DNA of 64,000 nt from Muribaculaceae bacterium (GCA_023664185.1 JAMPGA010000003.1:1-64000); one strand, 5' to 3'. Positions 46,201-55,203 are shown, counted from the first letter of the stretch. Numbers and translations are program-made. Notes: generated by a model not told the origin, from the letters alone.

Positions 46201-47206
46201 TACAAACAAAATCATAATTATAGCCGAGGCCGGGGTAAACCACAACGCCTCGATGGAAATGGCCCGCGCCATGGTGTGTGAGGCTGCTGCTGCCGGTGCC
46301 GACTACGTCAAATTTCAGACTGCTGTGCCCGAGCTGGTGATATCTTCAATAGCTCCCAAGGCCGAATACCAGAAGGAGACCACCGGCGAGGGGGAGACTC
46401 AGCTCGACATGTGTCGTGCCATACACCTGCCCCTCTCTGCTTATGCTGAGCTGGCAGAACTTTGTAAAGAAAAAGGGATAGGCTTTATGAGTACACCCTT
46501 CGACCTTGTGAGCATCGACACCCTGGCCGACATAGGAATGGATTATTGGAAAATACCTTCCGGCGAAATCACCAATCTCCCCTATCTGCGCAAAGTAGCT
46601 TCGAAGGGTGGGCGTGTGATTCTCTCCACCGGAATGTCTACACTTCCGGAGGTGGGAGATGCTCTTAGGGTGCTTGAGCAGGGGGGCATACCACGCCGCG
46701 ATGTGATACTGCTGCACTGCACCACTCAATATCCCACTCCGATGCAGGATGTAAATCTGAAGGCCATGGACACTCTGGCCACCCTTACCCCCGGAGGAAT
46801 CGGTTACAGCGATCACACACTCGGAATAGAGGTGCCTATAGCGGCGGCGGCACGTGGAGCATGTGTCATAGAAAAGCATTTCACCCTCGACAAGAATCTG
46901 CCCGGGCCTGACCATCGCGCATCGCTCGACCCAGCCGAGCTCAAAGCCATGGTTAAAGCCATCAGAAACATAGAGTTGGCACTGGGCGATGGCGAAAAAA
47001 AAGTGGCTCCATCCGAGAGAGCCAATATAGAAGTGGCCCGAAAAAGTATAGTGGCCGCACGCGACATCAGTAAAGGTGAACTGTTCACCGAGGAGAATAT
47101 TACTGTGAAACGACCGGGCAACGGAATCAACCCTATGCGGTGGGACGACGTTATAGGTAAAACGGCATCTCGCGATTTCCCCTACGATACGCTCATAGAA
47201 CTCTAA
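46193..47206 (+). CDS. N-acetylneuraminate/legionaminate synthase (NeuB/LegI family)
   Basis: Condenses a hexosamine (ManNAc or a 6-deoxy diamino sugar) with phosphoenolpyruvate to a nine-carbon ulosonic acid. 337 aa: IIAEAGVNHNASMEMARAMV, GADYVKFQTAVPE, GIGFMSTPFDLVSIDTL, WKIPSGEITNLPYL, GYSDHTLGIEVPIAAAARGA, CVIEKHFTLDKNLPGPDHRA, and a C-terminal SAF antifreeze-like domain (RKSIVAARDISKGELFTEEN). NeuB and LegI cannot be separated by eye; the LegB-like neighbour favours LegI. Stop and rpoN start share a base (TAATG). Confidence 0.9.
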   Translation: MPDTNKIIIIAEAGVNHNASMEMARAMVCEAAAAGADYVKFQTAVPELVISSIAPKAEYQKETTGEGETQLDMCRAIHLPLSAYAELAELCKEKGIGFMSTPFDLVSIDTLADIGMDYWKIPSGEITNLPYLRKVASKGGRVILSTGMSTLPEVGDALRVLEQGGIPRRDVILLHCTTQYPTPMQDVNLKAMDTLATLTPGGIGYSDHTLGIEVPIAAAARGACVIEKHFTLDKNLPGPDHRASLDPAELKAMVKAIRNIELALGDGEKKVAPSERANIEVARKSIVAARDISKGELFTEENITVKRPGNGINPMRWDDVIGKTASRDFPYDTLIEL

Positions 47207-48603
47207 TGAAAGAAAACCTCGTCCAGACCCTCTCGCAGCAATTGCAGCAACGGCTTTCGCCGCTGCAGATGCGTCTTGTGAGGATGCTTGAAATGTCGGC
47301 GCCCGAGATGGAGGAGGAGGTGAGACGTGAACTTGACGATAATCCGGCACTCGAATCGGAGGATGAGAGTGTGGCGCCAGTCGACGACAATGTGCCATAT
47401 TACCGCCTGGGGGTGAACAACCGCAGCGCCGACGACACTACCTATGAGCCGGTGGCTGTTGACGAAGAGGAGTCCATGATAGATATACTGATGGATCAAC
47501 TGGCCGAGACCGACATGCCCGAGAGCGACAAGCCCATAGCTGCATATATAATAGGGAATCTTGACAGCAATGGATACATGACGCGCACACTACCGCAGAT
47601 AGCCGACGACCTGGCGGTCAATGCCGGAATAGAAATTGCGCCTGAGCATCTGCGTAGCGTGTTTGAACGGGTCAGAGCACTTGATCCTGCGGGCATCGGT
47701 GCCATGGATCTGCGCGACTGCCTGTTGCTACAACTTAAGCGGCTATCCCCCACTCCGTCACGTCGTTTGGCCCACGAGATAGTAAACCATTATTTTGATC
47801 TTTTCTCGTTGCGCCACTTCGACAAGCTGCGGTCCTTACTTGGTGTAGACCGTGAAGCGCTGCTTGAGGCTGAAGATGTGATACGTTCACTCGACCCAAA
47901 ACCGGCATCACGTATGGCCGTGACTCCCGACGACAAGCTCCGCTACATAGTGCCCGATTTTTACGTCGAGGTTGCTGATGACGGTACTTTGACGGTGACT
48001 ATGCCCAACAACATTCCGGAGCTAACCATTGAAAAAAGCTTCAAGCCCGACGAACCGTCAAGCACCCAGGGAGCCAAATCCGATGCACAGTCGAGACGGC
48101 GCGAGGCTCTGGCCTTTATAACCCGTAAACGTGAAGAGGCCACGGATTTCATTGACCTGCTAAGGCTTCGACGTGACACACTGATGAGAGTGATGGAGGC
48201 TATCGCCAGCATCCAACACGATTTTTTCATGACCGAAGACGAAGCCTCGCTCCGCCCGATGGTACTCAAAGATATAGCAGCCAGAACAGGCTTTGATATA
48301 TCGGTGATTTCACGCGCCACACAAGGCAAATATGTGGCCACACAATCGGGTACATATCCGCTCAAATTCTTCTTTAACGAGCGTGTCCGAACCAACGATA
48401 ATGATGAAGAGAGTGTTTCCTCAAGAGCCATTATGGCAGCCATAAAGGAGCTGGTGAGTCTTGAAGACCACAAATCGCCAATGAGCGACGAGGCACTGCT
48501 CGCTGCTCTTAAAGATAAAGGATTTAAAATAGCCAGAAGAACCGTGGCCAAGTATCGCGACAGACTCGGGATACCTGTAGCACGTTTACGCAAACAATTA
48601 TAA
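47206..48603 (+). CDS. rpoN: RNA polymerase sigma-54 factor
   Basis: Alternative sigma factor recognising -24/-12 promoters and needing an AAA+ activator. 465 aa: Gln/Leu-rich region I (LVQTLSQQLQQRLSPLQMRL), an acidic linker, the core-binding domain (SYMTRTL replaced here by GYMTRTLPQIADDL), and a C-terminal DNA-binding part ending in the RpoN box RRTVAKYRDRLGI. First gene after the nonulosonate module, whose last gene it overlaps. No enhancer-binding activator lies in this window. Confidence 0.95.
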   Translation: MKENLVQTLSQQLQQRLSPLQMRLVRMLEMSAPEMEEEVRRELDDNPALESEDESVAPVDDNVPYYRLGVNNRSADDTTYEPVAVDEEESMIDILMDQLAETDMPESDKPIAAYIIGNLDSNGYMTRTLPQIADDLAVNAGIEIAPEHLRSVFERVRALDPAGIGAMDLRDCLLLQLKRLSPTPSRRLAHEIVNHYFDLFSLRHFDKLRSLLGVDREALLEAEDVIRSLDPKPASRMAVTPDDKLRYIVPDFYVEVADDGTLTVTMPNNIPELTIEKSFKPDEPSSTQGAKSDAQSRRREALAFITRKREEATDFIDLLRLRRDTLMRVMEAIASIQHDFFMTEDEASLRPMVLKDIAARTGFDISVISRATQGKYVATQSGTYPLKFFFNERVRTNDNDEESVSSRAIMAAIKELVSLEDHKSPMSDEALLAALKDKGFKIARRTVAKYRDRLGIPVARLRKQL

Positions 48604-48615
48604 TCATATCTCCTC

Positions 48616-49221
48616 ATGTTCAAACTCTGCCGTATACTTTCAGCTATCTTCTCGCCCCTGCTGGTGCCCACTTACGCCATGGTGCTTGCATCCTATCTGA
48701 GCATATTGTGTATATTGCCCACACGTGTGCTCTGGACCACCATAGCTATAATTTTCCTTATCACATGCCTTGCTCCGGCGCTGAGCATTCTGGTGCTCCA
48801 CAAGGCCGGACTGGTGAGCGATACGGGGCTGAACCAGCGCACCGAGCGCACAGTGCCATATCTCATTGTGTTGCTGTGTTATGCCGGGTGTGCACTGTTT
48901 CTCTACAAGGCCAGTGCACCCGATTGGCTCCCCATGTTTTTTGTGGGCGCCAGTGTGGCTACGGTGATAAATATCGTGGTGAATAGATGGTGGAAGATAT
49001 CAGCTCACGCCGCAGCCATGGGCGGAGTGGTGGCAATGCTGTTTCGCATAGCTGCATTGCACCAGTCGGTCGTAAGTCTGAACTGGTGGATCAGCGGAGC
49101 CATACTGTGTACAGGCATTGTGATGACCGCACGTGTCTATATGCAGCGCCACACGCTGTGGCAGGTGCTCACCGGTGTGGCCAACGGATTTATATGGGTT
49201 TGGCTACTCTCAGCCTATTAG
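48616..49221 (+). CDS. PAP2-like polytopic membrane protein
   Basis: 201 aa with about six hydrophobic helices (MVLASYLSILCILPTRVLW, LLCYAGCALFLYKASAPDWL, FIWVWLLSAY). A loose PAP2 pattern is visible: RTERTVPYL, then KISAHAAAMGG and ARVYMQRHTLWQVLTG in place of the SRxxxxxH motif, so phosphatase activity is doubtful. It sits 12 bp after rpoN. Such proteins near rpoN are common in Bacteroidales; role unknown. Confidence 0.68.
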   Translation: MFKLCRILSAIFSPLLVPTYAMVLASYLSILCILPTRVLWTTIAIIFLITCLAPALSILVLHKAGLVSDTGLNQRTERTVPYLIVLLCYAGCALFLYKASAPDWLPMFFVGASVATVINIVVNRWWKISAHAAAMGGVVAMLFRIAALHQSVVSLNWWISGAILCTGIVMTARVYMQRHTLWQVLTGVANGFIWVWLLSAY

Positions 49222-49252
49222 AAAATATACTAATCATTAATCAAATTTTGCT

Positions 49253-49759
49253 ATGACCCCTATCGTCAGCATCATCATGGGAAGCACAAGCGATCTTCCC
49301 ATACTGAAGAAAGCGGCCGACTTCCTCAACGAAATGCAGGTGCCGTTTGAGATGAATGCACTCTCGGCCCACCGCACTCCGCTCGAGATCGAGACTTTTG
49401 CACGCGGCGCCAAAGACCGTGGCATCAAGGTGATAATCGCAGCTGCCGGCATGGCAGCCGCTCTGCCAGGTGTAATAGCCGCCATGTCGCCCCTCCCGGT
49501 GATAGGCATTCCCATCAACTCAAGCCTCGACGGCATGGATGCACTTTACTCGATAGTGCAGATGCCCCCGGGTATCTCCGTAGCCACTGTGGGCATCAAT
49601 GCAGGCATGAACGCTGCTGTTATGGCCGTGCAGATACTTGCCCTTTCTGATCAGGCTCTTGCCGAACGTTTCGAGACCTACCGCGACTCCCTTTCAAACA
49701 AGATTGTGAAGGCCAATCAGGAGCTCAAGGAGGTAAAATATGAATATAAGGTAAACTGA
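49253..49759 (+). CDS. purE: N5-carboxyaminoimidazole ribonucleotide mutase
   Basis: Converts N5-CAIR to CAIR in purine synthesis. 168 aa, class I PurE: SIIMGSTSDLPILKKAADFL, ALSAHRTPLEIETFAR with the catalytic His, and IIAAAGMAAALPGVIAAMSP with GIPINSSLDGMDALYSIVQM. Start is 31 bp after the PAP2-like stop; stop overlaps ispG by one base. No purK is adjacent. Confidence 0.95.
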   Translation: MTPIVSIIMGSTSDLPILKKAADFLNEMQVPFEMNALSAHRTPLEIETFARGAKDRGIKVIIAAAGMAAALPGVIAAMSPLPVIGIPINSSLDGMDALYSIVQMPPGISVATVGINAGMNAAVMAVQILALSDQALAERFETYRDSLSNKIVKANQELKEVKYEYKVN

Positions 49760-51402
49760 TGGTAAAATACAGTTTCAACCGCCGCCTGTCGTGGCCCGTC
49801 AGAATTGGCGGAGTCATGATAGGTGGTTCAAATCCCGTTGCCATACAGTCGATGACTTCGACTTCCACCATGGACACCATCGGCTCGGTGAAGCAGATAG
49901 AACGCATAGCCGATGCCGGGGGCGACATAGTGCGCCTCACGGCCCAGGGTGTACGCGAGGCTGAGAACCTCGAGCATATACGCACTCTGGTGAGAGATCA
50001 TGGCTATGGCGTGCCTCTTGTGGCCGATATCCATTTCAATCCAAAAGCGGCTTTCTCGGCAGCCTCCAGAGTGGAGAAAGTGCGAATCAATCCGGGCAAC
50101 TTCGTGGATCCCGGGCGTGTGTTCAAGAAAATAGAATTCACCAGCGAGGAGTATGACTCGGAGATACAGAAGATCGACAAGGCTCTGGTGCCTCTGCTGG
50201 AGATATGCAAGGCCAACAACACGGCTCTGCGTATCGGAGTGAACCATGGCTCGCTTTCCGACAGAATAATGAGCCGCTATGGCGATACTCCCGAAGGAAT
50301 GGTGGAAAGCGCTATGGAGTTTTTGCGAGTGTGTCTGAAAAACGACTTCCGCAATGTAGTTATCTCCATAAAGGCTTCAAATGTAGTGGTGATGACCCGC
50401 ACAGTTCGCCTCATGGCTCAAGCTATGGAACGCGAGAATATGCACTTTCCTCTCCATCTGGGAGTAACCGAGGCTGGCGACGGCGAGGACGGACGCATTA
50501 AGTCGGCCGTTGGCATCGGTTCGCTGCTGCTCGTGGGGTTGGGCGATACTATCCGTGTGTCGCTTAGCGAGGACCCTGTGAACGAGATCGCACCGGCTCG
50601 CTCCATTCTTGCCCATATAAACGAGGTTGCCGACTGCTGTGTAGCCATCCCCGATGCTCCGGAGACTCCGTTGGAACCGAGAGAATCACTCTGGAAAGAT
50701 CACACCACCCAGGTAGCCGGACTGGATTTTGAATATGATGAAGCCGAGACCATACATGTCGACGCATCTACTGATGATTTTGATGAGGCTATATGCAGAA
50801 TTTCGGCCAATCCCACAAAAACAGTGCGCCTGACAGCCACCAGACCCAACGGTGTTCTGGGCATGCGGTCGTTTTTGTCACACTTACGTCATAGCGGTGT
50901 GAAGAATCCGGTGGTTTTAGCCATGAACTACACCGGAAAGAATAGCGACGACACTGCAATAGCTGCATCTACCGATCTTGGCTTGCTTTTGCTGGAGGGA
51001 TATCAAGATGGAATTGAGATACAGAACCGCGTCATGAGCCGCGATGAGCTAAACGCACTTGCTCTAAACATTCTGCAGGCCACCCGTCTGCGCATCAGCA
51101 AGACTGAGTATATAGCTTGTCCGAGTTGCGGACGCACACTCTACGACCTTCAGTCGACACTGCGCGACATTAAGGCTGCCACCTCGCATCTTAAAGGCCT
51201 GAAAATCGGCGTTATGGGCTGTATTGTAAACGGACCCGGCGAAATGGCCGATGCAGACTACGGCTATGTAGGAGCTGGGCCGGGAAGAGTGAGTCTGTAT
51301 AAAGGCAAAGAGTGTGTGGTGAAAAACATTCCTACCGACGAGGCTCTTCCCCGATTGATACAACTGATTAAGGACAACGGAGACTGGGACGAACCAAACT
51401 GA
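49759..51402 (+). CDS. ispG: 4-hydroxy-3-methylbut-2-enyl-diphosphate synthase
   Basis: Iron-sulfur enzyme of the non-mevalonate isoprenoid path. 547 aa against about 370 in E. coli: the N-terminal TIM barrel (GGSNPVAIQSMTSTSTMDTI) and the C-terminal reductase-like domain (CPSCGRTLYDLQS and MGCIVNGPGEMADADYGYVG, with cluster cysteines) are separated by an insertion of roughly 150-200 residues, as in plant, Chlamydia and Bacteroidota IspG. Starts in the purE stop (TGATG). Its substrate comes from the pathway that DXS starts. Confidence 0.94.
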   Translation: MVKYSFNRRLSWPVRIGGVMIGGSNPVAIQSMTSTSTMDTIGSVKQIERIADAGGDIVRLTAQGVREAENLEHIRTLVRDHGYGVPLVADIHFNPKAAFSAASRVEKVRINPGNFVDPGRVFKKIEFTSEEYDSEIQKIDKALVPLLEICKANNTALRIGVNHGSLSDRIMSRYGDTPEGMVESAMEFLRVCLKNDFRNVVISIKASNVVVMTRTVRLMAQAMERENMHFPLHLGVTEAGDGEDGRIKSAVGIGSLLLVGLGDTIRVSLSEDPVNEIAPARSILAHINEVADCCVAIPDAPETPLEPRESLWKDHTTQVAGLDFEYDEAETIHVDASTDDFDEAICRISANPTKTVRLTATRPNGVLGMRSFLSHLRHSGVKNPVVLAMNYTGKNSDDTAIAASTDLGLLLLEGYQDGIEIQNRVMSRDELNALALNILQATRLRISKTEYIACPSCGRTLYDLQSTLRDIKAATSHLKGLKIGVMGCIVNGPGEMADADYGYVGAGPGRVSLYKGKECVVKNIPTDEALPRLIQLIKDNGDWDEPN

Positions 51403-51408
51403 CCTTTC

Positions 51409-52353
51409 ATGGAGATTAACCCCATATACATGCGCCGGGCTCTGGAACTTGCACGACATGGCCAGCTCGATGCGTCGCCAAACCCGATGGTAGGAGCCGT
51501 CATTGTGGACAATCGCGGACAGATAATCGGTGAGGGTTGGCACAGGCGTTGCGGCGAAGGTCATGCAGAAGTAAACGCCATAGCATCGGTAAAGAATGAA
51601 GAACTGCTGCGTGACGCCACTATGTATGTCACTCTGGAGCCGTGTGCCCACTATGGAAAAACGCCACCATGCGCCCGATTGATAGTAGACAAACGGATAC
51701 CCCGAGTAGTGGTTGGGTGTGTGGATCCCTTTGCCAAAGTGTCGGGAAAAGGAATTGCCATTTTGCGTGAGGCTGGTGTGGAGGTGGCCGTGGGTATTCT
51801 TGAAGAAGAGTGCCGCGAGCTGAATGAAAAGTTCATGACCGCTCACACTATGCGTAGACCATACATAACACTGAAATGGGCGGAGAGCGCCGACGGCTTT
51901 ATCGACGGACACATCTCCACACCGCTCACCTCGGTAGCTGTCCACAGACTCAGAGCTCTTCACGATGCTATTCTGGTGGGGAGCGGCACGTGGATAGCCG
52001 ACAATCCCAGCCTCACCACACGATGTTATGCCGGCAAATCACCACGTAGAATGGTTTTGGACCGACGCGGCAAGCTTTCAGTGCCCGACGATGTAATAGT
52101 GCTTCGCGACTACCCTACCCTGACTGATGCCTGCTCGAGACTCTACTCTGAGTATGGTGTGACTTCCCTGCTTGTGGAAGGGGGCGCCAAAGTGCTGCAG
52201 GCCTTCATCGACGAGGGTCTCTACGATGTGATACGCGTGGAACACTCGACTGAGAACATCCATGGAAAGGTAAAATCGCCCCGCCTGCCGAACGGAATCA
52301 ACGTGGAAAGCGTTATAAATTTGGGTAATCATAAAATAATAACACTGAAATGA
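51409..52353 (+). CDS. ribD: bifunctional riboflavin deaminase/reductase
   Basis: Second and third steps of riboflavin synthesis. Deaminase half: zinc ligands HAEVNAI and EPCAHYGKTPPCARLI. Reductase half: ITLKWAESADGFIDGH and NPSLTTRC with a NADPH loop LLVEGGAKVLQAFIDEGLYD. 314 aa, a little short at the C-terminus of the reductase. Starts 6 bp after ispG; stop overlaps the GNAT start as ATGA. Confidence 0.93.
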   Translation: MEINPIYMRRALELARHGQLDASPNPMVGAVIVDNRGQIIGEGWHRRCGEGHAEVNAIASVKNEELLRDATMYVTLEPCAHYGKTPPCARLIVDKRIPRVVVGCVDPFAKVSGKGIAILREAGVEVAVGILEEECRELNEKFMTAHTMRRPYITLKWAESADGFIDGHISTPLTSVAVHRLRALHDAILVGSGTWIADNPSLTTRCYAGKSPRRMVLDRRGKLSVPDDVIVLRDYPTLTDACSRLYSEYGVTSLLVEGGAKVLQAFIDEGLYDVIRVEHSTENIHGKVKSPRLPNGINVESVINLGNHKIITLK

Positions 52354-52913
52354 ATATACGTCCGGCCACCGAGGCCGATGCGCTCCTGATAGCGCAAAGT
52401 ATAGTTGCGGCCGTGGGCGACGAGATAACCAATTCGCTCGCTGCGCCATCGCACACGCGTGAAGATGTTATAGCCCTCTTTGAGTCGCTTGCCAAGGAAG
52501 AAAACACTCAGTATAGCTATACCAATACACTTGTTGTGGAGGATGAGGAAGGCGAGGCTTGCGGAGTGGCCATAGCTTACGACGGTGCACGTCTGTATGA
52601 GCTCAGGCCTCAGTTCTTCAAGGCTCTGAAAGAGCAGATTGGTCACGACTACACGGCCATGCAGGACGAATGTACGCCAGACGAATTTTATCTCGACACG
52701 CTCGCAGTAGTCCCCCATCGTCGGGGACGCGGGTATGCACAGGCTCTTATTGAAGCCACGGCTATGAGAGCCAGAGAAGCGGGAAAACCGCTGGGCCTAC
52801 TTGTAGAAAAGGAGAATCACAAAGCCCGCAGGCTCTATGAAAAATGCGGATTCAGATTTTTCGATGAACGCCCGTTTGCTTTCATAATGATGGAACATCT
52901 AAGACTGAAGTGA
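52350..52913 (+). CDS. GNAT family N-acetyltransferase
   Basis: 187 aa. The acetyl-CoA region is LDTLAVVPHRRGRGYAQALI with the Q/RxxGxG pyrophosphate loop (RRGRGYA); NHKARRLYEKCGFRFFDERP is motif B. N-terminal helices include an acidic patch. Substrate unknown. Overlaps ribD by 4 bp and ends the plus-strand run that began at 42.3 kb. A 24-base hairpin (52913-52936) follows. Confidence 0.82.
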   Translation: MNIRPATEADALLIAQSIVAAVGDEITNSLAAPSHTREDVIALFESLAKEENTQYSYTNTLVVEDEEGEACGVAIAYDGARLYELRPQFFKALKEQIGHDYTAMQDECTPDEFYLDTLAVVPHRRGRGYAQALIEATAMRAREAGKPLGLLVEKENHKARRLYEKCGFRFFDERPFAFIMMEHLRLK

Positions 52914-52936
52914 ACAATTCGGCTTAGTGAATTGTT
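52913..52936 (+). terminator. hairpin after the ribD-GNAT genes
   Basis: AACAATTC (52913-52920) and GAATTGTT (52929-52936) form an 8-bp stem around an 8-base loop at the GNAT stop. There is no strong T-tract, so it may be a weak terminator. Confidence 0.4.
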
Positions 52937-52965
52937 ATATCTTAAAACCCTATAAAAACACGATT

Positions 52966-53421
52966 ATGAAAAAAACTTTCATGTTTCTCATTCTCGGCAT
53001 CATGGCAGTGCTGACATGGAGCTGCTCGGACGATGACGACAAGGATGTGCCCGTTTCTTACGAGATGCTTCCTACTCAAGCTAAGGAATTCCTCACCAAT
53101 TACTTCCCCGGGGATCGCTCCATAAAAGTAGAGCGCGAGGGCGACCACTCAGGATCTTCATATGAAGTGACTCTCTCCAGTGGCTATGAAGTGGAATTTG
53201 ATGCCGCTGGCCTCTGGATCGATGTAGATGCTCCCAATCAGCAGGCTGTGCCCTCAGGAATTGTGCCTGAGCCTATTCAGCGCTACGTTTCTGAAACGTT
53301 CCCTGCATTCCTCATCAACGAGATTACCCGCTACTCCACTGGCTATGAGATTGAACTTACCAACGATCTGGAACTCCGTTTTGACCGCGATGGCAATCTG
53401 ATAACCAAGCTTGTGGGATAA
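52966..53421 (+). CDS. PepSY-like (DUF2874) lipoprotein
   Basis: About 151 aa. Lipoprotein leader MKKTFMFLILGIMAVLTWSC, then a low-complexity DDDDKD linker, then two PepSY-like repeats: LPTQAKEFLTNYFPGDRSIK with SYEVTLSSGYEVEFDAAG, and IQRYVSETFPAFLINEITRY with YEIELTNDLELRFDRDGNLI. Such tandem domains are beta-lactamase-inhibitor-like and common in Bacteroidales exported proteins; target unknown. Start at 52966 chosen from the signal peptide; 13 extra codons upstream have none. Confidence 0.8.
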   Translation: MKKTFMFLILGIMAVLTWSCSDDDDKDVPVSYEMLPTQAKEFLTNYFPGDRSIKVEREGDHSGSSYEVTLSSGYEVEFDAAGLWIDVDAPNQQAVPSGIVPEPIQRYVSETFPAFLINEITRYSTGYEIELTNDLELRFDRDGNLITKLVG

Positions 53422-53457
53422 CAAGGCAACACATAAAATTCAACTGATAAAAACTAA

Positions 53458-53492
53458 CGACTGCGGTGCGGATACTATCCACATCGCAGTCG
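53458..53492. terminator. hairpin between convergent PepSY-like and cysK genes
   Basis: CGACTGCGGTG (53458-53468) pairs with CACATCGCAGTCG (53480-53492) with one G/A mismatch. It lies in the 93-bp gap between converging genes and probably terminates both. Confidence 0.55.
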
Positions 53493-53514
53493 GTGTATTA
53501 TAGCGATATTTGGG

Positions 53515-54450
53515 TTACTCTCCGTCGAAAAGATTTGTCGAGAGGTAGCGGTCGCCAGTATCGGGGAGGATGGCCACTATGGTCTTGCCTTCGTTTTCCG
53601 GCTTTAAAGCCAGTGTGAGAGCTGCGCTCAAGGCTGCACCCGATGATATTCCGGCCAAGAGTCCCTCTTCCTTTGCCAGCATTCTGGCAGCGTCGCGAGC
53701 CTCCGGCCAAGTCACAGCCATGACTTCATCCACCACTCTGGCGTCATAATTGTCGGGGATGAATCCGGCGCCTATGCCCTGCAGCTTGTGGGGACCGGGC
53801 TTTCCACCTTCGAGCACGGGCGAGTCAGACGGCTCAACACCTACGGCTTTTATAGCCGGATTATGAGCCTTAAGTCCACGCGATGTGCCACATAGAGTGC
53901 CTCCGGTGCCTACACCTGCCACCAGAATATCTACCTGGCCATCGGTGTCCTCCCAAATCTCTTGAGCTGTGGTTTTTTCGTGGATGGCGGGATTTGCGGG
54001 ATTAGAAAACTGTCGGGGCATCCATGAGCCGGGATTTTCGACCAAGATCTCCTCGGCTTTGGCTATGGCACCTTTCATGCCCTGCGCGCCCGGAGTGAGC
54101 ACCAACTCGGCACCCAGTGCCTTGAGCATGCTCATGCGTTCACGGCTCATGGTGTCGGGCATAGTGAGAATTATACGGTATCCTTTGGTGGAGGCTATCC
54201 AGGCCAAACCTATACCGGTGTTACCCGAGGTTGGCTCTACGATCAAGGCGCCGGGATGAAGCAGACCTCGCTCTTCAGCATCCTCAATCATCGACAGCGC
54301 CGCACGATCCTTAACGCTTCCTCCGGGATTGAACGACTCTATTTTGACCAACACTCGAGCCTTGAGCCCAAGCGTGCGCTCTATCCTGGCCACTTCGAGC
54401 AGTGGTGAGTGAGCTATGAGTTCAGTGAGAGATTTGTAAATCCTTGCCAT
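53515..54450 (-). CDS. cysK: cysteine synthase A (O-acetylserine sulfhydrylase)
   Basis: PLP enzyme making cysteine from O-acetylserine and sulfide. 311 aa: PLP lysine in NPGGSVKDRAALSMI (Lys47), TSGNTGIGLAWIASTKGY for substrate, GTGGTLCGTSRGLKAH for PLP phosphate, and a C-terminal SSGAALSAALTLAL. The substrate maker, serine acetyltransferase, is at 37.4 kb. It follows the SGNH hydrolase by 21 bp and probably shares its promoter. Confidence 0.94.
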   Translation of the reverse strand: MARIYKSLTELIAHSPLLEVARIERTLGLKARVLVKIESFNPGGSVKDRAALSMIEDAEERGLLHPGALIVEPTSGNTGIGLAWIASTKGYRIILTMPDTMSRERMSMLKALGAELVLTPGAQGMKGAIAKAEEILVENPGSWMPRQFSNPANPAIHEKTTAQEIWEDTDGQVDILVAGVGTGGTLCGTSRGLKAHNPAIKAVGVEPSDSPVLEGGKPGPHKLQGIGAGFIPDNYDARVVDEVMAVTWPEARDAARMLAKEEGLLAGISSGAALSAALTLALKPENEGKTIVAILPDTGDRYLSTNLFDGE

Positions 54451-54471
54451 AGTAAATGCTTTAAAAATAAA

Positions 54472-55149
54472 TCATTTCAGTTGTTGGGCAACCTGCTCGG
54501 CTATTGCCTTCATCCCATTCTTGTTGGGATGCCCGGATTGCTTCTCGATGTCGTGAAGGGTAATCACGGAGACGCCATAGTGGCTGCTTACAGTTATAAC
54601 AGATTCGTTGATCTCTGGTTTAAGTTCAGTGTTAAGAATAAAATAGACCTTGGCCTGGGGGTATAAATGCTGCAGACCGTCGTAAAGCTTTGCCATGGCC
54701 GGGCGGAAGGCGTAAAGCTCTGCATCGGTCCAGTTTGAATAGACATATTCTCCAATAGGGACACCGGCCCATGAGTCGTTGGTTCCACCGAATACAAGGA
54801 TGATATCGGGTGTCCCAAGTTTGTCCATTCTGGTAATGAACGCGCGGTCGGAATAATCGTCACCATTATATCCGGTGCGACAGACGGTAGATCCTGAGTA
54901 AGAATTGTTGACACCGAGAGTCCATTGTGAGTCAGGAGCCGTGAGCAGTCCCCACCACGTTTGGTTCATGGAATCGACATCGGTGGTTTTGGCACGTCGC
55001 GGCGAATGATACCATACAAGATTGGTGTCAGGCTGAACATAGCCCTGGAATGTGGAGTAAGAGTCGCCAAGGATAGATACGACAGGACGCTCGGAATGAG
55101 CGCATAAAAGGCTGAACAACAGCGCAGAGAAAATAAGTAGTTTTTTCAT
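54472..55149 (-). CDS. secreted SGNH/GDSL hydrolase
   Basis: 225 aa with a signal peptide (MKKLLIFSALLFSLLCAHS). Catalytic residues: Ser in ILGDSYSTFQGYV, Gly in NNSYSGSTVCRTG, Asn in VFGGTNDSWAGV and His in KQSGHPNKNGMKAIAEQV. GDSL proteins act as esterases, lipases or carbohydrate deacetylases; substrate unknown. A TAAATTTG -7 element (55155-55162) ends 5 bases before its ATG, predicting a nearly leaderless transcript. Confidence 0.85.
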   Translation of the reverse strand: MKKLLIFSALLFSLLCAHSERPVVSILGDSYSTFQGYVQPDTNLVWYHSPRRAKTTDVDSMNQTWWGLLTAPDSQWTLGVNNSYSGSTVCRTGYNGDDYSDRAFITRMDKLGTPDIILVFGGTNDSWAGVPIGEYVYSNWTDAELYAFRPAMAKLYDGLQHLYPQAKVYFILNTELKPEINESVITVSSHYGVSVITLHDIEKQSGHPNKNGMKAIAEQVAQQLK

Positions 55150-55154
55150 AATGG

Positions 55155-55162
55155 CAAATTTA
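55155..55162 (-). promoter_or_regulatory. -7 promoter element of the SGNH hydrolase gene, next to the start codon
   Basis: The minus strand reads TAAATTTG with only 5 bases to the ATG at 55149, the same tight spacing as at the VanX-like gene. Confidence 0.5.
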
Positions 55163-55195
55163 ACTCTTTTTTTTCAGAATCTACAGAATTTTGCG

Positions 55196-55203
55196 TAATT
55201 TTG
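55196..55203 (+). promoter_or_regulatory. -7 promoter element of ilvE
   Basis: TAATTTTG matches TAnnTTTG, 29 bases before the ATG at 55233. Divergent from the SGNH promoter. It rules out the upstream in-frame TTG at 55191, which overlaps it. Confidence 0.5.

Noticed and set aside
42265..47206. A complete capsule locus
   Set aside because: Wzi and a partial nonulosonate module are present, but no glycosyltransferases, flippase, polymerase or Wza/Wzc genes.
46346..47398. A 350-codon minus-strand reading over neuB and rpoN
   Set aside because: Both sense genes have complete motifs and overlap in operon form; the antisense has none.
51064..51963. A 299-codon minus-strand reading over ispG and ribD
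   Set aside because: Antisense shadow of two well-supported enzymes.
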